DNA of 64,000 bases from Cohaesibacter celericrescens. GTDB lineage: Bacteria > Pseudomonadota > Alphaproteobacteria > Rhizobiales > Cohaesibacteraceae. The position numbers and the translations under genes were made by a program. The notes beneath the pieces were generated by a model. That model ran no database searches and was not told where the DNA came from. It worked only from the letters and a program-made list of their open reading frames with translations. Numbering within the stretch: the stretch's first letter is position 1; every line of letters begins with the position of its first letter. Below are positions 26,408 through 34,350 of this stretch, piece after piece. Where the stretch lies: the NCBI RefSeq assembly GCF_002866925.1, contig NZ_PKUQ01000001.1, positions 558,001 through 622,000 on the forward strand. The letters run 5' to 3'.

Positions 26408-29400
26408 ATGATTGAGCGCACCTTTCAAAACATCCCCAACGAAAAAATAAGCGAAGCTGATCAGCAATCGTTCTTGGTTAGTCTAGGTTGGGCAAGAGGA
26501 TCTACGTGGGATGATTTACTGCTATCAAAGCGTGTGCTGATAATATCAGAGGCAGGTGCGGGAAAAACATATGAATGCCGCACTCAGGCGACGCATCTGT
26601 GGTCTGCAGGAGAACCAGCATTCTTCGTTGAATTGGCAGCGCTGGCGACGGACGAACTTCGCAGCCTGCTAGATGCCGATGAAGAAACACGGCTGGACGT
26701 TTGGCTTACTTCACAGTCGGAGGTGGCGACATTTTTCCTAGACTCGATTGACGAGTTGAAGTTGACGTTGGGCTCATTTGAGCGCGCGCTCAAACGACTG
26801 AAGAAGTGCATCGGAAATCAGCTTCACCGGGTGCGAGTCGTAATCACGACCCGACCGATACCCTTTGACGAACAGCTGGTCCGAAATCTGCTGCCCGTTC
26901 CTCCTGCGCCGTCCTCAGAATCGGACGAAGAGGCATTCGCAAAGGTCGCAATGCGCGAACATCAGGAGCAACACGACAACAAAAGCAAGAACCCATCGGC
27001 CGATTGGCGGTCGGTAGCCTTGATGCCACTGTCGGACGAGCAGATCGTCGATTTTTGTCGGCACCAGGGAGTGAGCGATCCCGATCTTCTTTTTGAAGAT
27101 CTACGACGTCGCAATGCCCTAGAGTTTGCACGTAGGCCTCAAGACCTCATTGAGTTATGCGCGGACTGGCGTGAGCACAAGCGCATCCGAACGCATCACG
27201 ATCAGGTTGCCACGAATGTTCGCGTGAAGCTGCTGCCTCGAGACGACAGACCTGAACCGGCGGAATTGTCCGTCGACAAGGCGATCGAAGGAGCCAGTCG
27301 GCTCGCGCTTGCAGTTCAGATGACGCGTCGCCTAACAATCCGCCATAGTGCAGCGTCCGACGTTGTTGACGAGGCGGCAGCCCTCGATCCCGCGATCATT
27401 CTGTCAGATTGGCAACCCGACGAACGAAAAGCACTGCTGGAGCGTCCGCTATTTGGCTTCGCTTCATATGGACGGGTGCGCTTCCATCATCGCTCGGTTG
27501 CGGAGTATCTTGCTGCGGAGCGGCTAATAACTCTTCGAATACAAGGGATGCCGTTTCGAGCCCTCAAGCGGCTTCTTTTCGCGAAAACCAAAGGCAAGAC
27601 GATCGTTCGCCCGTCCAAGCGACCAGTGGCGGGTTGGCTAGCCTTGCAAGAAGACGGAATATTTGAACTCTTGCGGGATAATGAGCCTGCGGTGCTCTTG
27701 GACGAAGGCGACCCAGAGTCGCTAACGCAAATGCAGCGAAATCAAGCTCTTCGTGCCTACGCTGAGCGTTACGGCCCTGGTGGCTGGAGAGGCCTTCAGG
27801 TGCCCCACATTCAGGTACATCGTTTTGCATCGGAAGAGTTGGCAGATGGAATCGTCAATATTTGGCGCAATGGAGTAGAGAATCCGGATGTGCGACAAGT
27901 TTTCATCAGCCTTATCGAGGCAGGCCGTATAGAGAGTTGTGCCGAGATCGTATTCCATGTCGCTCAGGATATTGCGGCACCTGTAGTTGAGCGCATAACG
28001 GCTATTGACGCTTTAATTGCTCTTGATGATGACAGGTTAACTGGTATCGCTTCCAGTATTGCGGATGCTGACAATCTCTGGCCTGACAGAGTGGCCCGAG
28101 GTGCCGTAATACGCCTTTTCCCTAAGTACATATCGGTTGAGCAGCTTTGTAGCACTCTTAGATGGATAAAGTGGGAAAAGCGGAGTGCCGGCGACCTTAG
28201 CTGGCAGCTTCCACACTTGATAGGAGGATCGTCCCTTGATCTCCCTGTCCTTGAGGAACTGCGTGATGGCCTCCGGGCGCTAGTTTCAGAGGGGCTAAGG
28301 TGGCGGAAAGAGTGGCCACATATTTCGAGTGATCGGCCACATCTCAGTGGAGCGCTCGCAGCAACGTGTAAATGCGGCCTCAATATGAGCCAAGATCAAG
28401 AATGGCTGTGTGCTGGCGCTCTTTCACTGCGATTGCATCACCGGGACCATGGCAATTATGAGCCGATCAAGTCACTTTTCGAACGGCTGAGCAATCTGAA
28501 TGCAGTGGGCAATGAACGTCTCTTTTGGGTTGAGGACGCTTTGCTGCAATCGCTTCATGAAGTCAAAGACCCGTGGAGTCGGCTCGCAGAGATTGCGATT
28601 CACGATGGACCTGTCCAGCTTAGGTCAGACAGAGATCTGACTTGGGTGGGCGAAGCGCTTGGCAATACAGCCCGAGATGTGGGTGAACGTGCAATGCTCT
28701 TGGAGGCTGCCATCCGTTTGTCTCCGAATCCTGATGCAAGGAAAGATCACGTTGAAGGACTTAGGCCTCTGATAGTGGATGAACCTTCATTGGAACAAAG
28801 GCTGGACGACTGTCTGAAGCCATCGAAGCACGATAAAGAACATCGTCGTTGGGAAAAGAAACAGGCTGACCGTCAAAAGCAGGAAGAGCGGCGAAAGGCG
28901 AAGGACCGCGCTAGTTGGATTCAGTTCTGGCGAGAAGTTGCCAATCAGCCTGAAAACGCATTCTCGACGGAGCAAAGCTGGAACACAGCTTGGAACTTGT
29001 GGCGTGCCATGAAACACGATGGTGATGATAGTAGATCGTCAGGTTGGAATCGGCGCTTCATTGAAGAGCAATTCAATCAAGAAACTGCTGACAAGCTTCG
29101 TCGCGTGCTGATGAAGATCTGGCGAGATGATCGCCCAACATTTCCCAGCGAAAGGCCCGAAGGTGAGCGCAATACATTTCTTGTTCGTTGGCAACTTGGT
29201 CTGGCCGCAATCTACGCTGAAGCAGAAGACCCGGACTGGGCAGCTAAACTCAGCGATGCCGAAGCAGAGCTAGTTGCGCGGTACGCTCCTATTGAACTGA
29301 ACGGTCTTCCCCTATGGATGGAGCGTCTCGTAGATGCGCACCCAAACGCTTTGGACCGGACGCTTGGAGATGAATTGTCATGGGAGTTGAACCAGCCGCC

Positions 29401-30724
29401 GGGTAAACACGGACAATTGGGATCCATACTTCAAACAGTGGATAGAGAACCTGAGCAAGTCGCGAGATTATTCCTTCCCAGACTGGAAACCTGGCTGGAT
29501 ACTGGTGGGGATGATATCATTGGCGTTGAAAATGCGAATGGAATGACTAATAGGGTTCGGCAAGTCGCAAAAACTATTTTGAAACATGGCGCTGCTTCGG
29601 AAATTGAGAAACTTCGAAAACGGGCACTCCAGAGATTGGAGCAACAATTGCCGTTTGCGCTGCGTCTTGTTTGGTTGTCGACATTATTAAGGATTGATCC
29701 GCAGGCGGGTATCGAAAAGCTGGCAGATCAGATTGAGAATGTTGAGCCATCTGAACGATCAGACGCTGTGACATGGTTCGCCCACCTTTTTGAAGATCGT
29801 AATGACGCAGTTGGTTTGGGTGACGAACGCTTCACGCCGCAATTACTGCTGCGGCTGCTTCGTCTGGCCTATCGCCACGTTCGAGTACAAGAAGATGCGC
29901 AACACGAAGGATCCTATTCACCGGACACTCGCGACAACGCGGAACGAGCACGCAATAATATCGTATCGGCATTATTCAACGCGAAGGGCGAGGAGGGCTT
30001 GGCTGCCAAGCTCGAGATGGCCGCAGATCCTCTCTGCGCTCATTTCAAAGATCGCATCTTGGCAGTGGCAGAAGAGAATTGGGCGCAAGAGATTGATGCT
30101 GACGCATTTGATGACGCTCAAGCGGTAGCGCTTGATCGAAGCGGGGAAGCGCCTGCCTCAACGAATAAAGCCATGTTTGCAATTTTGAAAGATAGGCTTT
30201 CTGACCTCGATGACCTTCTCCTCTCTGATGCTTCACCGCGAGAGGCATGGGCCGGGATATCAGAAGAGAAGGTCATGCGTCGAGAAATCGCGCGAGAGCT
30301 GAGCCATGCAGCCAACTCGATCTACACTGTCGACCAAGAGGCCGTGACCGCAGATGAAAAAGAAACCGATATCAGATTGCGTTCCGTAGTCTCTCGCCAT
30401 GAGGCGGTGATCGAACTCAAGCTCGGGGATGGACGCTCAGCTAAAGACTTACGCGATACAATTGAGAATCAGCTGGTGAAAAAGTACATGGCAGCGGAGC
30501 ACAGCCGGGCCGGTGCCTTGATGGTGACCCTTGCGAAAGATCGGAATTGGGATCATCCGGATGAAAGCCGTAGAATCAACGTGGACGAACTTTTTTCCCT
30601 TCTGCGCAAAGAGGCGGAACGGATTGAAGAAGCGTCGGGGGGAACGGTTTTGTTAGCAGTTCACTTACTTGACCTGAGGCCTAGGTTGCCTTTGGAGAGT
30701 AAGAAAAAAGATCGCAAACAGTGA
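26408..30724 (+). CDS. Large NACHT/STAND-type NTPase with C-terminal PD-(D/E)xK-like nuclease
   Basis: A 1438-residue protein. Near the N-terminus is a P-loop NTPase of NACHT type: Walker A SEAGAGKT (47-54), Walker B FFLDSIDEL (109-117) and VVITTRP (144-150). After the ATPase comes a very long helical middle (about 400-1300) that looks like repeats, with a charged coiled stretch near 830-870 (KQADRQKQEERRKAKDR). The last 120 residues look like a restriction-type nuclease: Asp1321 in DIRLRSVVS, Glu1336 and Lys1338 in AVIELKLGD, then Gln1355 and Tyr1360 in ENQLVKKYM. Sensor-repeat NTPases with a nuclease are known antiphage proteins (Avs and bacterial NACHT groups), where the nuclease is often N-terminal. 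It stands alone, with the start lacking a strong ribosome site. A defence role is inference. Confidence 0.75.
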   Translation: MIERTFQNIPNEKISEADQQSFLVSLGWARGSTWDDLLLSKRVLIISEAGAGKTYECRTQATHLWSAGEPAFFVELAALATDELRSLLDADEETRLDVWLTSQSEVATFFLDSIDELKLTLGSFERALKRLKKCIGNQLHRVRVVITTRPIPFDEQLVRNLLPVPPAPSSESDEEAFAKVAMREHQEQHDNKSKNPSADWRSVALMPLSDEQIVDFCRHQGVSDPDLLFEDLRRRNALEFARRPQDLIELCADWREHKRIRTHHDQVATNVRVKLLPRDDRPEPAELSVDKAIEGASRLALAVQMTRRLTIRHSAASDVVDEAAALDPAIILSDWQPDERKALLERPLFGFASYGRVRFHHRSVAEYLAAERLITLRIQGMPFRALKRLLFAKTKGKTIVRPSKRPVAGWLALQEDGIFELLRDNEPAVLLDEGDPESLTQMQRNQALRAYAERYGPGGWRGLQVPHIQVHRFASEELADGIVNIWRNGVENPDVRQVFISLIEAGRIESCAEIVFHVAQDIAAPVVERITAIDALIALDDDRLTGIASSIADADNLWPDRVARGAVIRLFPKYISVEQLCSTLRWIKWEKRSAGDLSWQLPHLIGGSSLDLPVLEELRDGLRALVSEGLRWRKEWPHISSDRPHLSGALAATCKCGLNMSQDQEWLCAGALSLRLHHRDHGNYEPIKSLFERLSNLNAVGNERLFWVEDALLQSLHEVKDPWSRLAEIAIHDGPVQLRSDRDLTWVGEALGNTARDVGERAMLLEAAIRLSPNPDARKDHVEGLRPLIVDEPSLEQRLDDCLKPSKHDKEHRRWEKKQADRQKQEERRKAKDRASWIQFWREVANQPENAFSTEQSWNTAWNLWRAMKHDGDDSRSSGWNRRFIEEQFNQETADKLRRVLMKIWRDDRPTFPSERPEGERNTFLVRWQLGLAAIYAEAEDPDWAAKLSDAEAELVARYAPIELNGLPLWMERLVDAHPNALDRTLGDELSWELNQPPGKHGQLGSILQTVDREPEQVARLFLPRLETWLDTGGDDIIGVENANGMTNRVRQVAKTILKHGAASEIEKLRKRALQRLEQQLPFALRLVWLSTLLRIDPQAGIEKLADQIENVEPSERSDAVTWFAHLFEDRNDAVGLGDERFTPQLLLRLLRLAYRHVRVQEDAQHEGSYSPDTRDNAERARNNIVSALFNAKGEEGLAAKLEMAADPLCAHFKDRILAVAEENWAQEIDADAFDDAQAVALDRSGEAPASTNKAMFAILKDRLSDLDDLLLSDASPREAWAGISEEKVMRREIARELSHAANSIYTVDQEAVTADEKETDIRLRSVVSRHEAVIELKLGDGRSAKDLRDTIENQLVKKYMAAEHSRAGALMVTLAKDRNWDHPDESRRINVDELFSLLRKEAERIEEASGGTVLLAVHLLDLRPRLPLESKKKDRKQ

Positions 30725-30737
30725 AGGGCATCACAGT

Positions 30738-31066
30738 TCAGAAACAGTGCATTTTGAGCCACGATAGCGAGTTGCCTACGCTTCTACACAGAAATTGTAG
30801 AAATTCATCCGAGCGAGCAAAAAGCCGTCTTCATGCCTCAAGCTTTGCCGGTATCCGGCAAATGGCAGCTTTTGCTTGCAACGTCTGCGATTCCTCATCG
30901 GCAGGAACGGCAGCAATCCGCCCTCTATCGCCGTTGGTGCCAGATCGGTCTGATCAGCACGTGAGCGTCCGCTGTGCCGAATATATGCAATAGCGTTATT
31001 GCGCCGCAGCAAGTCCGCAATCCACCCTTTATACCAATTTAGATTGTCTGGATCTGAACCTTTCAA
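30738..31066 (-). pseudogene. Possible degenerate IS5-family transposase remnant
   Basis: The minus strand reads KGWIADLLRRNNAIAYIR, which resembles the block after the second catalytic Asp of IS5-type transposases. In another frame it continues RRLFARSDEFLQFLC and SVGNSLSWL, similar to the C-terminal RRVATRYD...FLAAV...WL block. Frameshifts separate the pieces and no ends were found. The assignment rests on my memory of family patterns and is weak. Confidence 0.35.
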
Positions 31067-31525
31067 AGCCCCACTATCAAAGCTGCGCTTTCAAAAACGC
31101 ATGAATTTTGGAGCTTGTGCGCCGGTAGACATGGTTCAGGCGCAGAGGGTAAAACTCAAGCGCCGTCCCCCCCGCCATATTCCGATTGACCACACTCGTC
31201 AAATTCACCGTACCAGATGAGGGATCAGCCTGATCGATCCTGAATGCGCAGTCGCTCTAGTTCATCGCCCATCACAGATTGTTCTTTGTCACCCGCGACA
31301 ACCTGACGCACATAATGATTAGACAATCATCATACTTGTTGGGACATACAAAACCGAGACTTGATTTTAACCTGAGGTCGTCGATTTCACCTGGTATGGC
31401 GCTTGCCGTAGAGGCCAAGAAACTTCGTGTTTTCTGTTTTTCTTCGCAAGGCAACGATCCCATCTATCTAGTGATTAAATTTCAACCGCGCCTTGCGGCC
31501 GCATGACGATATAGGAATTCTATAG
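31067..31525. other. Gene-free stretch between the NTPase and RepB genes
   Basis: About 460 bases with no gene I can support. A plus-strand open frame at 31279-31506 has no recognisable domain. The RepB promoter should lie here. Confidence 0.5.
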
Positions 31526-33019
31526 ATGACAGGCAAAAAGCAGCATCCATTATTTGGCACTGTAAATACCGACGACCTCGCACCTCTTAAAAGAATGGCT
31601 CAACGCCAGTTGGCTGCATTTCCATTGCAAGGGACCGATTGGCAGCAGTGTGCACATGAGGTTTTGGAAAAGCTCACTTGCGATATTCATACTCAACAGG
31701 GGACTCACGTCAGGAGTGATGACATTCTCGCAAACATAGAGGTGACCAAGGCACCAGTTGCTGCCTTGCTTTGCCAAGATGTGATGACAGACAAGTGCAA
31801 AAGCAATGACACCAGCCACTTGCAGTTTTGCGAGGACGCCGGAGAGAAGCTGTCCGCCCTAATCTTGGCAGCCACCCTTATCCTCCATGGAACCCCCAAA
31901 AATACTCATGCAATTCATGAAGCTTTGGATTCCGTCCGATTGCTCAGAAGCCGGCATCCAGACTTGTTAATGCATTTGGCACCATTTCTGGATGAGAGCG
32001 CTTTAGTTCTCACAAATGGACTTTCGGAACTTGCCGATAATGACAGCCTTTTAGGACCGCAAAAGAGGCTATTCATTCGGATGGCTGCCCTGTTGCGCAA
32101 AGCGAGCAAGGCTTCACCCCCGACGAAATACACCAACGACACGCGGGAGGATTTGAAGCGTTCTGAAGCCGACAGATACAGCTCGGAAATTTTGGACGGC
32201 AAAGTCATCAACATTCCGACATCCAAGATCGACCCCTCGCCATTTCCTCATCGCCTAGAAGATGACTCTAACGTCAATGAGATCGAAGTACTGAGCAAGT
32301 CCATGGAGAAGGACGGTCAGGATGTGCCGATCATCGTCAGACCTCATCCAGAAGTCAGTGATCGATACCAAGTGGTGAGCGGTACCAGACGCCTGATGGC
32401 TGCCAGAGGCATGGCCGAGACATACATAAAGGGCATTGTCAAAGACCTGGATGACATCGCTCTTCTGATGGAGCAAGGCAGAGAGAACAGCTACCGGAGA
32501 GACGCGACCTATATTGAAAAGGTCCGCCTTGCCGGACATCTATTCAAAATGGTCCCCAACTACGAACAGGCTAATGCCCGGGTCATGTCCGCTCTGTCAG
32601 TCGACACAACGGAAGCCTCGCGGCTGAAGGTCATCAGCGAGAAGATCCCTGATGACATCATTGAGAGCGTCGGTCCTGCCCCCAAAATTGGACGCCCTCG
32701 CTGGCAGAATTTGGCTGATCTGCTGGCGCAGCCAGTACACCTCGATAACGCAAGACAAATAATCGAAGGCAAATCCTTCACAGACATTGCTTCATCAGAT
32801 GAGCGGTTTTCGCGTCTTATCAAAGAGGTAGAGGCCAAACCTGCTCTCCCAATCCCCACTACCGTGATGTCGGACAACACCAAGCTTGCCACCTTGGCAC
32901 ACAAAGCCAAACGCTCAGAGATCCAAATGCCAGATCGGGCATTTGCAGAATTTGTCGCGAGAAAACTGCCTGAGCTCTATGAGACTTTCAAAAAGGAGCC
33001 AGAATGGCATGATGCCTAA
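31526..33019 (+). CDS. RepB/ParB-type partition protein with an unusual N-terminal domain
   Basis: A 497-residue protein. Residues 226-330 are a ParB N-terminal (CTPase-type) domain: VINIPTSKIDPSPF, VPIIVRPHPE, YQVVSGTRRLMAARG (the GxRR block) and RENSYRRDATYIEK. Residues 330-470 match RepB of repABC plasmids, with MSALSVD, IPDDIIESVGPAPKIGRPRW and SSDERFSRL. The first 195 residues are unlike the usual short RepB N-terminus that contacts the ParA-like RepA; I do not recognise them. No repA or repC gene is beside it. A 38-bp palindrome that fits the repABC parS pattern lies 122 bases after its stop, so it may bind there. Confidence 0.88.
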   Translation: MTGKKQHPLFGTVNTDDLAPLKRMAQRQLAAFPLQGTDWQQCAHEVLEKLTCDIHTQQGTHVRSDDILANIEVTKAPVAALLCQDVMTDKCKSNDTSHLQFCEDAGEKLSALILAATLILHGTPKNTHAIHEALDSVRLLRSRHPDLLMHLAPFLDESALVLTNGLSELADNDSLLGPQKRLFIRMAALLRKASKASPPTKYTNDTREDLKRSEADRYSSEILDGKVINIPTSKIDPSPFPHRLEDDSNVNEIEVLSKSMEKDGQDVPIIVRPHPEVSDRYQVVSGTRRLMAARGMAETYIKGIVKDLDDIALLMEQGRENSYRRDATYIEKVRLAGHLFKMVPNYEQANARVMSALSVDTTEASRLKVISEKIPDDIIESVGPAPKIGRPRWQNLADLLAQPVHLDNARQIIEGKSFTDIASSDERFSRLIKEVEAKPALPIPTTVMSDNTKLATLAHKAKRSEIQMPDRAFAEFVARKLPELYETFKKEPEWHDA

Positions 33020-33140
33020 GGCATCGCCCATGCGAAGCCAGACATACTGTGACAGCGGAGAACAGCGTTTACAGGAAGTGGTGCACGCAAAGAATAGCTG
33101 AAGGCCAGACACTCCTCTTTCTTACGTCCTCAGCAAGAAA

Positions 33141-33178
33141 ATTTTTATCTCATTGACAGCTGTCAATGAGATAAAAAT
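33141..33178. promoter_or_regulatory. 38-bp perfect palindrome, parS-like site
   Basis: ATTTTTATCTCATTGACAG (33141-33159) is followed directly by its exact complement (33160-33178). The central 16 bases, ATTGACAGCTGTCAAT (33152-33167), match the repABC centromere consensus GTTNNCNGCNGNNAAC at every fixed position except the outermost pair. It lies just downstream of the RepB gene. The flanking T- and A-runs also let it act as a terminator in both directions. The remaining gap up to 33346 holds nothing else. Confidence 0.65.
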
Positions 33179-33346
33179 GCGTAGACTCGGCTGCAAACAG
33201 ATCCGAATGAACCATTGCTAAGGAATCCCCTGAGGCTGAAACAATCGAGGAAATCCTCAACTCAAGGCGCGGCGCACCTTTAAAACGATTGTTCATGTCG
33301 TTTGGCCGACGTTTTCACGACCATCAAGGCTTTAGGTGGTCGGCTA

Positions 33347-34111
33347 TTATTCGGCAGCTTCTGCCGCTCCCGACCAACGCAGGGCCTTGAGTATGTCAGC
33401 AATCATAATGTCCCCCACCCAAGATTGACCGCCAACTGGCGTAACGAAATGGCAGTTTTCGGGTGCGTTTTTTGCCAATTTGGTCATATCATCGACAGAA
33501 TGAGAACCAAGCCCGTTAAACAGTGGCAGCACCACTGTATTGGGCAAGACGTCTCCAATCATGTCACTGAGATGTGGTGCTTCATCAAGAAACCCACATG
33601 AAATGGCCCCGAAATTTCCTGTTCGCTTGAGCTTATCAGCAAGTTCGTGGGCGCGCCTGCTAGATTGACGATCTATCGACGCCCCATGTGCGGCAATCAA
33701 AATCGGCGGGCGGTGGCCCGACAGGCCCAACCGCGATATATCTTGTAACAGAGCACTGGTAACTCCTTCCGCAATCCAGTCTGACACGCCAAATGGCGGC
33801 AGCATGGTGAGTGTTTCAATCGACTGTCCAATTTCTTCCGCCACTTTTTGCGGTAAAATCCTGTTGCAGAAATAGCCATCACTCATGAAAAATGGATAAA
33901 TCAATTTGTTCGGCGTATTCAGTCTAGACCAAGCCTCTGCAATGCTGGGCGCGCCTTTTAGTACGCCCGCTTCTACCTGAACCATGCCTATTTTGTAACC
34001 TATTTCATCGGCAAGTTCCAAAACGCGCGCATTGTTGAAACGTCCGCCACGTTCACCATGGGCAACAATCAAAATACCGAGGTCGGTGCTATCTGGCATC
34101 AACGGCTGCAT
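33347..34111 (-). CDS. CbiX-like sirohydrochlorin chelatase
   Basis: A 254-residue protein with two chelatase-type halves: ILIVAHGERGGRFNNARVLE at the N-terminus and ILIAAHGASIDRQSSRRAHEL in the second half, each with a metal-binding His. Family members insert Fe or Co into sirohydrochlorin. It is the last gene of the nitrate cluster, so iron insertion for the sirohaem of nitrite reductase (nirB) is the likely job. The ATG at 34111 is used; another ATG four codons in is possible. Confidence 0.85.
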   Translation of the reverse strand: MQPLMPDSTDLGILIVAHGERGGRFNNARVLELADEIGYKIGMVQVEAGVLKGAPSIAEAWSRLNTPNKLIYPFFMSDGYFCNRILPQKVAEEIGQSIETLTMLPPFGVSDWIAEGVTSALLQDISRLGLSGHRPPILIAAHGASIDRQSSRRAHELADKLKRTGNFGAISCGFLDEAPHLSDMIGDVLPNTVVLPLFNGLGSHSVDDMTKLAKNAPENCHFVTPVGGQSWVGDIMIADILKALRWSGAAEAAE

Positions 34112-34350
34112 GTGTCATCTTTCCATCCGGCGATTGCATATCAAAGCTATATCCAACAAGCAGGTACCGAGCTTTCCATGGATGGGACGCTGTCAAAGGT
34201 CCATGCAGAAAACAGGCAATTGCAGTTCGTAAGTTTAAATTTGACGATATTATTTGAGCCACTATGTATGCCCCCCCCGATCACACAACAATTTGGAGAG
34301 AAAAGACGAGGTAATGCCAGTGCCTCTCCATAACATTCAACATTAAAAAT

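Noticed and set aside
30721..31066. Open frames on both strands after the NTPase gene as a second defence gene
   Set aside because: Neither has a ribosome site or a recognisable domain; the minus strand looks like a decayed transposase.
33141..33178. The 38-bp palindrome as only a bidirectional terminator
   Set aside because: It could terminate transcription, but the GC-poor stem and the fit of its centre to the repABC parS pattern next to repB make a partition-type site more likely.
23805..33346. Attachment-site repeat of the tRNA-Met 3' end
   Set aside because: I found no second copy of the tRNA 3' end and no integrase gene within the window.
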